Made by a program: the position numbers and the translations under genes
Assembly (NCBI RefSeq): GCF_007474605.1
Contig: NZ_VHKL01000006.1
Location: 186,001 to 250,000 of the forward strand
Reading direction: 5' to 3'
DNA from: Rhodoligotrophos appendicifer
GTDB lineage: Bacteria; Pseudomonadota; Alphaproteobacteria; Rhizobiales; Im1
Length of the DNA stretch: 64,000 nucleotides
Shown: positions 42,190-50,526 of the stretch, in pieces
Layout of the letters: each line of letters starts with the position of its first letter
Numbering within the stretch: the stretch's first letter is position 1
The notes under the pieces: model-generated
Database searches by the model: none
Told to the model about the DNA's origin: nothing
Seen by the model: only the letters and a program-made list of their open reading frames with translations

Positions 42190-42396
42190 ATGGTTAATTA
42201 TTCGTTCTTCCATCGACGGATATCGGAGCTGGAACGGGAGCGGGCTCGATACGTGATGATCATTCGCGGCCAGATCTTGGACGGCATCGATAAGAGCAGA
42301 GAACAGATCGAATTGGCCAGAACCGATCGTCGCATCGGCATGTTGAAGTCTTCGGCTGTTATCCGCTCGCAAGACACCGAGCTTCGAGCATCTTAA
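42190..42396 (+). CDS. Small hypothetical protein, helical
   Basis: 68 residues from the ATG at 42190; GGAGGAG lies 6 bases upstream (an ATG at 42184 is too close to it). Highly charged and likely one or two long helices (RRISELERERARYVMIIRG, REQIELARTDRRIGML). No family recognised. The near-perfect ribosome site is the main support. Confidence 0.5.
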   Translation: MVNYSFFHRRISELERERARYVMIIRGQILDGIDKSREQIELARTDRRIGMLKSSAVIRSQDTELRAS

Positions 42397-42907
42397 CCCA
42401 CTGATGTCCAACAGGAAGCACGGACCAGGATGGCTCTGGCCGATGCTGGCCGCACGCCTCCCCGGAGCCAAAACCGCCGACTGAAATGGCCTCGGCACGC
42501 CGCATCGTCGCAAGTGCCACGGCCGCCGTCGACGACAACCTCCGCACCTCTTTCCCACGTTCGCCATGGATGGTTGTTCCCCGAAGCCGGTCTCTTCGAG
42601 GCTCAGCGACGTCGGCGTCTTGCTCCGGGACTGTTATTGCCATAGGCGTGGATTTGCTTCAGTTTAGGTCAGATTGATGGGGGTCTGAGACATGCTCCGC
42701 GGTGAAGCGTATTTCTGCGTGGCAGATCCTCGGACGCCTGGCTTTTCGACCCGCGATGCCGTGAAGGGCGGTGGCATCGTCAAAGCAACAGCGCAACGCC
42801 TCTCGATCTTTCTTGCCTGCCGTCCCGCGTGTGGCGGGCGACACAGACTCACTGTGAGCCGCCGGCGCCTGATCACCTCCCCCACCACATCACAGGATGA
42901 ATGAGCG
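42397..42907. other. 511-base intergenic region, no gene recognised
   Basis: Short open frames exist on both strands but none has a ribosome site plus protein-like composition. There is a small dyad CTCAC-T-GTGAG near 42848-42858, about 50 bases before the hydroxyacid dehydrogenase start, which could be an operator. The region may carry that operon's promoter. Confidence 0.4.
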
Positions 42908-43894
42908 ATGCGTGTTCTGCTGACCCACAATCGCGATCTGCTCAAGCATTTCTACAGCTTCAAAGCCGTGGATGCCCTGAAGGAGATCGTCGATCTGCGC
43001 ATGAACGAGAGTGATGAGCCACTTCGCGGCGACGCGCTGGTCGCCGCTGCCCAAGGGTGCCAGGTCGTGATTTCCGACCGCCTCGCCACCGGGCCGCGCG
43101 AGGTGATGGAGAAACTGACGGATGTGAAGACCTTCATCCGCTGCGCGGTCGACATCCGCAATATCGATGTCGACGCAGCCTCCGACGCCAACATCCTCGT
43201 ATGTCGCTGTAGTTCCGGCTATGCCGATGCAGTGGGTGAGCATGCCATAGCACTGATCTTGGATCTGGCCCGCGGGATCACGACCGACGCCTCCCGCTAC
43301 CATGCCGGCCAGGATGCCCATCCCATGGTGTTCCGCCGCCAGCTGGCAGGCGCCCATGTGGGCATCATCGGCTATGGCTCCATCGGCAAACGCATCGCCG
43401 AACTGGCGCTGGCATTCTCGATGAAGGTCTCGGTCTATGATCCCTATGCCACCATTCGCCATGGCGCCGTCGACGTGGTGGGGTTCCACGAGGTCCTGTC
43501 GCAACCGGATTTCGTCGTCTGCGCCGCCTATGCGACCCCTGAGACGCTCCGGATGATGAACGCCGATGCTTTCTCCCGGATGCGCAAGGACGCGTATTTC
43601 GTCAATATTTCTCGCGGCATTCTGGTCGATGAGGCCGCCCTGGAAGCGGCCCTGACATCGGGCATCATCGCAGGCGCCGGCCTCGACGTCGGCGATGGCA
43701 TCGACGAGCAGCCGTCATTGCGATTGGCCCGCCTGCCCAACGTCATCGCGACGCCCCACACAGCAGCGCTGATGATCGAGCCCTCGGAGTTTCAGGCGAT
43801 GGAGACGGTTGAGCAGGTCAAGGCGATCCTGGCGGGCCGGCTCCCGATGCACGCCGTCAATCCGCACCGTGTCGTTGGCTGGGGCGCGGCGTGA
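42908..43894 (+). CDS. D-isomer-specific 2-hydroxyacid dehydrogenase
   Basis: 328 residues. NAD-binding motif HVGIIGYGSIGKRIAELALAF near residue 150, arginine in FVNISRGILVDEAALEAAL, acidic residue in GLDVGDGIDE and histidine in VIATPHTAAL form the family's catalytic set. Oxidises or reduces a 2-hydroxy/2-keto acid with NAD(H) in the cytoplasm. Stop overlaps the next gene by GTGA, so the product of one probably feeds the other. Confidence 0.9.
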   Translation: MRVLLTHNRDLLKHFYSFKAVDALKEIVDLRMNESDEPLRGDALVAAAQGCQVVISDRLATGPREVMEKLTDVKTFIRCAVDIRNIDVDAASDANILVCRCSSGYADAVGEHAIALILDLARGITTDASRYHAGQDAHPMVFRRQLAGAHVGIIGYGSIGKRIAELALAFSMKVSVYDPYATIRHGAVDVVGFHEVLSQPDFVVCAAYATPETLRMMNADAFSRMRKDAYFVNISRGILVDEAALEAALTSGIIAGAGLDVGDGIDEQPSLRLARLPNVIATPHTAALMIEPSEFQAMETVEQVKAILAGRLPMHAVNPHRVVGWGAA

Positions 43895-44772
43895 GCGCGC
43901 TGCTGCCGGCCCACCCGCCGAAGTTCCGCCCACCACCAGCGGCATGCGACTGTCACATGCATGCCTATGGCGATCCGACGGTCTATCCTCCGCATCCCGC
44001 CTCGCCATTTCCGCCCGTCGCAGGCGGCGATGTGGAGACCTACAAGCGCGTTCGGGACATCCTGGGCCTCACGCGGGCTGTCGTCGTGCAGCCATCGGTT
44101 TATGGTTTCGACAATCGCGCTACCCTCGATGCCATGGCCGCCCTGGGGGACGTCGCGCGTGGCGTAGCTGTCGTGCCGCCCGATGTGACCGACACCGAAC
44201 TGGAGCGGCTCACGGGGCTCGGCATATGCGGCATCCGCTTCTTTATGATTGGTGGGGGTTCGCTCGGTTGGGACGATCTCGACCTGTTGGCAGCCAAGAC
44301 CGCAGCCTTCGGCTGGCATGTGCAGATGCAGCTCGATGGTCGGCACCTTGACGATCACGCCGACCGCCTCGCCCGCCTGCCCGGCCGGCTGGTCATCGAC
44401 CATAATGGCAAGTTCCTCGAGCCCGTGGACATTGGGCATCCCGGCGTCCTCGCCTTGCGCAAGCTTATCGACGGCGGCAAGACATGGGTGAAGACCTCCG
44501 GCGTCTACGAGACCTCCCGCACGGGTGCACCCGACTATGCCGACGTTGCGGTGCTTGCCCGCGCAATGATCGCCCATGCGCCGGAGCGGTGCCTCTTCGC
44601 CACCAATTGGCCCCACCCGTCGAAGCCCGGAAACCCGCCCGACGACGCAAACCTGGTGGACCTGTTTGCTCAGTGGTGCGGCGACGCGGCGATAGCGACC
44701 CGGATCATGGTCGACAACGCGGCGGAAGTTTATGGCTTCGGCCGTCCTAACCCCGCCGATCGGCATCCATGA
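43891..44772 (+). CDS. Amidohydrolase, 2-pyrone-4,6-dicarboxylate hydrolase (LigI)-like
   Basis: 293 residues from a GTG at 43891 that overlaps the dehydrogenase stop. ACDCHMHAYGDPTVYPP holds the HxH metal motif (here CHMH), GRLVIDHNGK a later histidine region and LFATNWPHPSKPG the C-terminal aspartate-region equivalent with NWPH. This layout is that of LigI and related lactonases acting on cyclic diacids. Together with the 2-hydroxyacid dehydrogenase it suggests a short pathway for a lactone or hydroxy-diacid. Its 3' end overlaps the convergent gene by 26 bases. Confidence 0.8.
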   Translation: MSALLPAHPPKFRPPPAACDCHMHAYGDPTVYPPHPASPFPPVAGGDVETYKRVRDILGLTRAVVVQPSVYGFDNRATLDAMAALGDVARGVAVVPPDVTDTELERLTGLGICGIRFFMIGGGSLGWDDLDLLAAKTAAFGWHVQMQLDGRHLDDHADRLARLPGRLVIDHNGKFLEPVDIGHPGVLALRKLIDGGKTWVKTSGVYETSRTGAPDYADVAVLARAMIAHAPERCLFATNWPHPSKPGNPPDDANLVDLFAQWCGDAAIATRIMVDNAAEVYGFGRPNPADRHP

Positions 44773-45805
44773 TGGCTTTGGCGAACGCGTCCGGAGCTTC
44801 CTGCGGCAAGTTATGCCCGATGCCACCGGTAACGGTCCGATGCTCATACTGGCCGGAGAACTTCTTGGCATAGGCGGCGGGTTGCGGATGAGGGGCGCCA
44901 TTGGCGTCGCCTTCCAGCGTGATGGTCGGCACGCCGATCAGCGGAAACGCGGCGAGGCGCCGTTCTAGCGCATCATAGCGCGGCTCACCCTCGGCCAGGC
45001 CGAGACGCCACCGGTAATTGTGGATGACGATCTCGACATGGTCGGGATGATCGAGGGCAGCGGCGCTGCGTTCAAAAGTGGCGTCATCGAAGGACCATTT
45101 CGGGGAGGCCAGCGCCCAGATCAGCCTGGCGAAGTCGCGCCGATTCTCCTGATAACCCTTTCGGCCGCGTTCCGTCGCGAAGTAGTATTGATACCACCAG
45201 GCGAGCTCCGCCTTGGGCGGCAGCGGCGTCTCGTTGGCGGCTTGGCTGCCGATGAGATAGCCGCTCACCGAGACCAGCGCCCTGCAGCGCTCCGGCCAGA
45301 GCGCCGCGAGGATGTCGGCGGTGCGGGCTCCCCAGTCGCAGCCGCCGATCGTCGCCCTCTCGATCTTCAGTGCGTCCATCAGGGCCAGGATATCGAGGGC
45401 GAACACTGATTGTTGGCCGTTCCTGGCTGTTTCGGCAGAAAGGAATTGCGTCGTGCCATAGCCCCGCAGGAACGGCACGATCACGCGGTATCCCGCCTCC
45501 GCCAGTATGGGCGCAACACCGACATAAGTGTGGATGTCGTAGGGCCAGCCATGAAGGAGAATGACCACGGGCCCGTCATCGGGACCCGCCTCGGCATAGC
45601 CCGTCGTGAGCACCCCGGCCTCGATCTGCTTCAACGGCCCGAAGGAGGTGCGCACCGCCCCAGTGTCGGTAGGGCGTCGAGGCTTCGGTTCCGCGATGGC
45701 CCCCTGTGCCATGGCCGAACGGATCGGGCCGAGCGGAACGGCGGCGACGGTCATGGCGGCGGCACCAAGGAACAGGCGGCGGCTTGGATCGGGATGTTGG
45801 CTCAT
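44747..45805 (-). CDS. Tat-exported alpha/beta hydrolase (epoxide hydrolase-like)
   Basis: 352 residues from the ATG at 45805. The twin-arginine signal SRRLFLGAAAMTVAAV at residues ~8-23 followed by AQG predicts folded export to the periplasm. Hydrolase core: VILLHGWPYDIHTY (oxyanion loop), GGCDWGART with Asp as nucleophile as in epoxide hydrolases and haloalkane dehalogenases, and IGHNLPQE with the catalytic histidine. Substrate unknown. Convergent with the LigI-like gene (26-base overlap) and divergent from the amidohydrolase operon. Confidence 0.85.
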   Translation of the reverse strand: MSQHPDPSRRLFLGAAAMTVAAVPLGPIRSAMAQGAIAEPKPRRPTDTGAVRTSFGPLKQIEAGVLTTGYAEAGPDDGPVVILLHGWPYDIHTYVGVAPILAEAGYRVIVPFLRGYGTTQFLSAETARNGQQSVFALDILALMDALKIERATIGGCDWGARTADILAALWPERCRALVSVSGYLIGSQAANETPLPPKAELAWWYQYYFATERGRKGYQENRRDFARLIWALASPKWSFDDATFERSAAALDHPDHVEIVIHNYRWRLGLAEGEPRYDALERRLAAFPLIGVPTITLEGDANGAPHPQPAAYAKKFSGQYEHRTVTGGIGHNLPQEAPDAFAKAIMDADRRG

Positions 45806-46012
45806 GGAAGATCCTTTGACGATCACGGTACCTGCTCTGCCGATGGCACGTTGGCCAGGCCAGAGCTCCCCTTTTTGGTACCTCTGCGATACAGTGAAGC
45901 CTCCGATCTGTATTGTTTGGACCGGTCGGCTTTTTCGAGTTCTACCGATCACATCGCTGAATTTCTGAAAGAGCCGCTCCTCAGTTTCGATCCAACATCG
46001 CCGCAAGCCGCG

Positions 46013-46018
46013 TTGACA
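46013..46018 (+). promoter_or_regulatory. Consensus -35 element of the amidohydrolase/Liv operon
   Basis: TTGACA at 46013-46018 is a perfect -35 hexamer. A 16-17 base spacer brings the -10 to about 46035-46041, which overlaps the 12-bp operator at 46039-46050. This places the putative repressor site over the polymerase-binding region. Confidence 0.55.
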
Positions 46019-46038
46019 AAACGCCTCCAGCCAGGTTA

Positions 46039-46050
46039 CCTAGCGCTTGG
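46039..46050 (+). promoter_or_regulatory. TetR operator copy 1 (CCTAGCGCTTGG)
   Basis: 12 bases identical to copy 3 (57848) and to the complement of copy 2 (54944). The two halves, CCTAGC and GCTTGG, are complementary in 5 of 6 positions. Sits 43-54 bases upstream of the first amidohydrolase start and over the likely -10 region. Confidence 0.72.
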
Positions 46051-46092
46051 AAGGCTGGAAGAAGAATACGAAGCCTCGAGATGGGAGGGAGC

Positions 46093-47163
46093 ATGGCCGT
46101 CGACCTGAGCGGCTCCATAGATTGCGACGTTCATCCGGCTGCGCCGGACATGAAGCAGTTGCTCCCCTATCTCGACGAGTTCTGGCGCGACATGATGGTG
46201 TCCCGCGGCACGGATGGTCTCGACCTCCGGAGCTATCCGCCGAACTCGCCTTTGAGTGTCCGGCCGGACTGGCGCATCGAAGGCGGCAAGGCGGGCAGCA
46301 GCATCGAGCGCTTGCGCACCGATGTGCTGGACCGCTTTCATGTCGACCACGCAATCCTGAACTGCCTCTATGGCGCGCCCGCACTCTATAACGCTGATCT
46401 CGGTGCAGTCCTGTCGCGTGCCGCAAATGACTGGCTGGCGAAGGAATGGCTCGACCGAGATCCTCGTCTGCGCGCCTCGATCATCCTGCCGACGCACAAT
46501 CCTCTTTTCGCCGCCGAGGAGATCGAGCGCCGTGCCTCCGACAGGAGGTTCGTTCAGGCGCTGATGTTCGTACAGGAGCAGATGCCCCTGGGCCGGAGGC
46601 ATTATTGGCCAATTTATGAAGCAGCTGAGAAGCATGGTCTGCCCATCGGCATCCACGCCGGCAGCCTCTATCGGAATCCAACCACCTCGCTGGGCTGGCC
46701 TTCCTATGTCGTCGAGGAATATGTCGGTCAGGCCACCGCCTTCCAGCACCAGTTGCTCAACCTGTTGGTGGAGGGCGTGTTCACCAAATTCCCTGATCTC
46801 AAGATCGTCCTCATCGAATCCGGCTTTACCTGGCTGCCGCATTTTATGTGGCGAGCCACGAAGACCTGGATCGCCCTGCGAACGGAAATCCCTTGGGTCG
46901 ACCGTTCGCCCTCCGAGATCATCCGCGAGAATGTGCGCCTCACGATTCAGCCGACCGACGCACCACCCGAACCTGGCCAGCTTGCGCGCATCTGCGATCA
47001 GCTCGGCTCAGATGACATGCTGCTGTTTTCGACCGATTATCCGCACTGGCACTTCGAGGGGGACGAGGTCCTGTCGGAAGGCATACCGGAGCGGCTGCAC
47101 CAGAAGATTATAAGGGACAATGCTGTCGCAACCTATCCACGGCTGAAGGAGCTTGTCGTATGA
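46093..47163 (+). CDS. Amidohydrolase-2 family metal-dependent hydrolase/decarboxylase (ACMSD-like), copy 1
   Basis: 356 residues from the ATG at 46093 (GGGAGGGAGC upstream). N-terminal metal site SIDCDVHP, middle PIGIHAGS (metal histidine), IVLIESGFTWLPHFMWR, and the C-terminal FSTDYPHWHFEGDEVL with the conserved aspartate. This is the ACMSD/gamma-resorcylate decarboxylase/amidohydrolase-2 group. First gene after operator copy 1; stop overlaps the next gene (ATGA), whose product is a relative with the same motifs. May hydrolyse or decarboxylate the imported compound. Confidence 0.85.
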   Translation: MAVDLSGSIDCDVHPAAPDMKQLLPYLDEFWRDMMVSRGTDGLDLRSYPPNSPLSVRPDWRIEGGKAGSSIERLRTDVLDRFHVDHAILNCLYGAPALYNADLGAVLSRAANDWLAKEWLDRDPRLRASIILPTHNPLFAAEEIERRASDRRFVQALMFVQEQMPLGRRHYWPIYEAAEKHGLPIGIHAGSLYRNPTTSLGWPSYVVEEYVGQATAFQHQLLNLLVEGVFTKFPDLKIVLIESGFTWLPHFMWRATKTWIALRTEIPWVDRSPSEIIRENVRLTIQPTDAPPEPGQLARICDQLGSDDMLLFSTDYPHWHFEGDEVLSEGIPERLHQKIIRDNAVATYPRLKELVV

Positions 47164-48263
47164 ACATTCACAATCCGGCCGTCCGTTCCGCAAAGACGGA
47201 CCTGAAGGTCATCGATTGCGACATTCACCCCACCCTGGCATCGCCCAGGACCCTGGATCCCTATCTGCCGCAGCGCTGGCGTGACCATTTTGCGACCTAT
47301 GGCCAGTTTCTGCGCGAGCCCTTCCTCGGCAGTTCCACCTACCCCAAGGCGACCCCGGCCCTCGCCCGCCTCGATTCTTGGCCGCCGACGGGAGGCCTGC
47401 CTGGCTCTGATCTCGCCTTCATGCGCGAACAGCATCTCGATCCCAATGGCGTCGAATACGGCATCCTGCAGTTCCTGGGCCCGAACGGCCAGGACCAACG
47501 CAATACGGAGTTTGGCGTGGCCTTGTGCCAGGCGGCCAATGATTGGCAGCTGGCGGAGTGGACGGAACCCGAGCCGCGCCTCAAGGCGTCCATCATGATC
47601 CCCTGCGAGGATCCCCAGGCCGCTGCCGCCGAAATCCGGCGCCGCGCCAAGAATAAGGATTTCGTGCAGATCCTGATGACCTCGCGGACGCGTGAGCCCT
47701 TGGGTCAGCGCAAATACTGGCCGATCTACGAAGCTGCGGCAGAGGAATCCATGCCGGTGGCGATTCATGTCGGCGGTGTCAGCGGCTATCCGACGACGCC
47801 GGGCGGCTGGCAATCCTTCTATTTCGAAGATCATTACAACCATTCCATCGGCATGCAGGCGCTGATGGCGAGCTTCGTGTTCGAGGGGGTGTTCGAGACC
47901 TTTCCAGAGCTGAAGCTGATCTCCGTCGAAGCGGGCTTCGGCTGGGTTCCGGCCTTCAAGTGGCGGTTGGACAAGCATTGGGAGCGGCTCCGCAGCGAGG
48001 TGCCGCACCTCAAGAGCAAGCCGTCGGAATACATGGAGCGCCAGGTCTGGTTCACCACCCAGCCCGTCGAGGAGCCCGAGCAGCGGGCCCAGATGATGGA
48101 CGTCCTGAACTGGGTCGGTTTCGACCGCCTCCTGTTCTCAACGGATTATCCCCACTGGGATTTTGACGATCCCCGCTTTGCCTTCAAATCCACCCTCTCG
48201 GAGGAGCAGAAGCGCATGGTCTACCTCGATAATGCGCGCCACGTTTTTGGTCTTCCTCAATGA
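47160..48263 (+). CDS. Amidohydrolase-2 family metal-dependent hydrolase/decarboxylase, copy 2
   Basis: 367 residues. Shares the order of motifs with the preceding protein: VIDCDIHPTLASP, FGVALCQAANDWQLAEW, PVAIHVGGVSGYPTTPGGW, KLISVEAGFGWVPAFKWRLDKHWERL and FSTDYPHWDFDDPRFAF. Tandem divergent copies could form a heteromer or act on successive intermediates. Overlaps both neighbours by ATGA (start 47160, end 48263), so translation of amidohydrolase, amidohydrolase and ferredoxin is coupled. Confidence 0.86.
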   Translation: MNIHNPAVRSAKTDLKVIDCDIHPTLASPRTLDPYLPQRWRDHFATYGQFLREPFLGSSTYPKATPALARLDSWPPTGGLPGSDLAFMREQHLDPNGVEYGILQFLGPNGQDQRNTEFGVALCQAANDWQLAEWTEPEPRLKASIMIPCEDPQAAAAEIRRRAKNKDFVQILMTSRTREPLGQRKYWPIYEAAAEESMPVAIHVGGVSGYPTTPGGWQSFYFEDHYNHSIGMQALMASFVFEGVFETFPELKLISVEAGFGWVPAFKWRLDKHWERLRSEVPHLKSKPSEYMERQVWFTTQPVEEPEQRAQMMDVLNWVGFDRLLFSTDYPHWDFDDPRFAFKSTLSEEQKRMVYLDNARHVFGLPQ

Positions 48264-48673
48264 CGCGCCATGTGGTGTTTCGGACCGACGAGATTCCGGA
48301 CGGCGAACAGCGCCTGGCGGTCGTCGAAGGGCGGACCATCTGCGTCTTCAACCAGGGCGGGGAGTTTTTCGCACTCCTCGACCGCTGTCCTCATGAGGGG
48401 GGGAGCCTCTGTCGTGGCGCCCGAATTGGCCTTGTCCAGTCGAAAGAGCCCGGCATCTACGAATATTCACGCCGCGGCGAGATGGTGAAATGCCCCTGGC
48501 ACGCATGGGAGTTTGACATCCGCACGGGCCAGTCCTGGGTCGATCCGAAGCGGATCCGGGTCAAGACCTATGAGGCCAATGTCGAGGCCGGTGAGGACCT
48601 CGTCAAGGGTCCCTATGTGGCCGAGACGTTCCAGGTCTCGGTCGAGACCGACTACGTCGTCATCGAGCTGTAA
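48260..48673 (+). CDS. Rieske [2Fe-2S] ferredoxin-like protein
   Basis: 137 residues. Cluster ligands: DRCPHEGGSLCRG (Cys-X-His) near residue 43 and VKCPWHAWEFDIRTGQ (Cys-X2-His) near residue 77. The spacing of the two boxes (about 34 residues) is wider than in small BphF-type ferredoxins because of an ~15-residue insert (QSKEPGIYEYSRRGE). Small soluble electron carrier, or an independent Rieske subunit. No oxygenase or reductase gene is in the window, so its partner is elsewhere, or it works with one of the amidohydrolases. ATGA overlap with copy 2. Confidence 0.88.
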   Translation: MTRHVVFRTDEIPDGEQRLAVVEGRTICVFNQGGEFFALLDRCPHEGGSLCRGARIGLVQSKEPGIYEYSRRGEMVKCPWHAWEFDIRTGQSWVDPKRIRVKTYEANVEAGEDLVKGPYVAETFQVSVETDYVVIEL

Positions 48674-48754
48674 TCGAGTTCAGTCGCCTCCAGGCATGGC
48701 GGTCTGGGAGCGCCCGCGCCGCTGCATGGCTCACTCTCCTTCTTCGCTTTTGGT

Positions 48755-49654
48755 ATGTCTCCAATGCTGGCGCAACAACTCCTGAACGGTCTGGTCATGG
48801 GGGCGGTCTACGGACTGTTCGCCCTCGGCTTCAATCTGATCTTCGGCGTCCATGGCATCTTGAACCTGGCCTATGGCGCGATCCTGATGGTCGGAGCTTT
48901 TGCCGGACTCGTGACCGTACTCAATGGCTTCCCTCTGTGGTCCGCCTTCATCATTGCCGCCATTGCCGCGGGCATCGTCTCCGTCGTCATCGACCTGGTG
49001 GCATTCCGACCCTTGCGGCGCAGCAATGAGATCGAATTTGCCGCGATCATCTCCAGTATCGGCGCCGACATGGTGCTCACCACATTGGCGCAGCGCCTGT
49101 CCAACACCCAGGTCTTCCGCTTTCCCTACGGCACCTTTCCCGATTTCGCTTTGACCTTTCTCGGCCTCAGGATCACGGGCCTGCAGATCACCATCGTGGC
49201 GACCGTCGCCATCATGGCTGCAGGGATCGCGATCTATCTCTATGGCACCTCCTTCGGGCGCCAGGTCCGTGCGGTTGCCGAAAGCGAGCGCGCGGCGTCT
49301 CTGCTCGGTGTCAACGCAAACAGCGTCTATCTCCAGACCTTCTTCATCTCCGGCGCCATGGCCGGCGTCGCGGGCGTCCTGGTGGGGCTTGCCTTCAACA
49401 CCGTCCAGTTCTTGATGGGCGAACCCTATCTGCTGCGGGGCTTCGTCGTGCTCATCATCGGCGGATTGGGCAGCCTCAAGGGCGCTTTGGCAGCAGGCTT
49501 CCTGCTCGGCCTGATCCAGGCGCTCTGCACGGCCTATCTCCCCGCCGGCCTCAGTGATCCCGTCATATACGCTCTGCTCTTCCTCATCATTCTTGTCCGT
49601 CCCAGCGGCATTTTCGGCAGCGCTGTGAAGGACGTGCGGGCGGTGCGTCAATGA
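48755..49654 (+). CDS. LivH-type ABC transporter permease
   Basis: 299 residues from the ATG at 48755 (an ATG at 48764 is equally possible). QQLLNGLVMGAVYGLFALGFNLIFGVHGILNLAYGAILMVGAF is the LivH N-terminal signature, and YLLRGFVVLIIGGLGSLKGALAAGFLLG the C-terminal one. Inner-membrane channel subunit with LivM at 49651. 81 bases after the ferredoxin, on the same strand, so probably still in the operon. Confidence 0.9.
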   Translation: MSPMLAQQLLNGLVMGAVYGLFALGFNLIFGVHGILNLAYGAILMVGAFAGLVTVLNGFPLWSAFIIAAIAAGIVSVVIDLVAFRPLRRSNEIEFAAIISSIGADMVLTTLAQRLSNTQVFRFPYGTFPDFALTFLGLRITGLQITIVATVAIMAAGIAIYLYGTSFGRQVRAVAESERAASLLGVNANSVYLQTFFISGAMAGVAGVLVGLAFNTVQFLMGEPYLLRGFVVLIIGGLGSLKGALAAGFLLGLIQALCTAYLPAGLSDPVIYALLFLIILVRPSGIFGSAVKDVRAVRQ

Positions 49655-50526
49655 CCGGGATCTTCGCCCCCTATTTTCCCATTCTGGACCTCGTTCTGAT
49701 CCATTGCGGGCTCGCGCTCAGCCAATACATCGTGCTTCGCGCCGGGGTGTTCTCCGTGGCGACGGCCGGCTTCACCTCCATGGGCGCCTATGCGGCGGCC
49801 CTGCTCGCCCGCGATGCCGAGATGGGGGTCGCCTTGGCGCTGCTGGCGGCACTTGTCGTCGGCCTCGTGACGGCGATCATCTTGGCCCTGCCTCTAGCCC
49901 GGGTTCGCGGCGTCTATCAGGCGATCGCCACCTTGGCCTTCGTCCAGATCGTCCTGTCATTGATGTATTATGCGGAGGACGTGACCGGTGGTCCTCTTGG
50001 CCTGAACGCTATCCCGAAGACCGTCGGGACGGTCCATATCTTCGTGGCCGTTTGCGCCTGCCTCTACGTCATCATCGCGATTGGTCGCAGCCGCCTGGGC
50101 TCGGCCCTTGACGCGATCCGGCAGGATGAAATCGTCGCGGCCTCCTTGGGCGTCTCGGTACCACCCCTGCATCTCCTCGCCTTCGCCCTCAGCGGCGCGA
50201 TCGCCGGTCTCTTCGGCGGCCTCATTGCCCTCCACACCTACAGCATCGAGCCCGCCCAATTCGGTTTCCCGCTCCTCGTCTCCATCCTGGCCATGGTGGT
50301 CCTCGGCGGGCGACGGTCGGTCTGGGGCCCAATCGTCGGGGCTCTCATCCTCACCATTCTGCCGGAACTGGCGCGTCCCCTGGCGGAAAACCGCGCCCTG
50401 ATCCACGGCATATTGCTGGTGGTCATCATCGTCTTCCTGCCGCGCGGCATCGTCGACAGCCTGTCGGCCCGGTTTAAGAAGAACCCCTCTCGCTTGGAGC
50501 CTGATCGCGATGTCGCTGCGACTTGA
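49651..50526 (+). CDS. LivM-type ABC transporter permease
   Basis: 291 residues; start overlaps the LivH stop (ATGA). LALSQYIVLRAGVFSVATAGFTSMGAYAAALL is the LivM signature, and GVYQAIATLAFVQIVLSLMYYAEDVTGGPLGLNAIP the periplasmic-loop region that defines the family. C-terminus ends ILLVVIIVFLPRGIVDSLSARF, as usual. Overlaps LivG by 17 bases. Confidence 0.9.
   Translation: MTGIFAPYFPILDLVLIHCGLALSQYIVLRAGVFSVATAGFTSMGAYAAALLARDAEMGVALALLAALVVGLVTAIILALPLARVRGVYQAIATLAFVQIVLSLMYYAEDVTGGPLGLNAIPKTVGTVHIFVAVCACLYVIIAIGRSRLGSALDAIRQDEIVAASLGVSVPPLHLLAFALSGAIAGLFGGLIALHTYSIEPAQFGFPLLVSILAMVVLGGRRSVWGPIVGALILTILPELARPLAENRALIHGILLVVIIVFLPRGIVDSLSARFKKNPSRLEPDRDVAAT

Noticed and set aside
42692-42904. 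A 70-residue frame before the hydroxyacid dehydrogenase gene
   Set aside because: No ribosome site and no protein-like pattern; left as non-coding.
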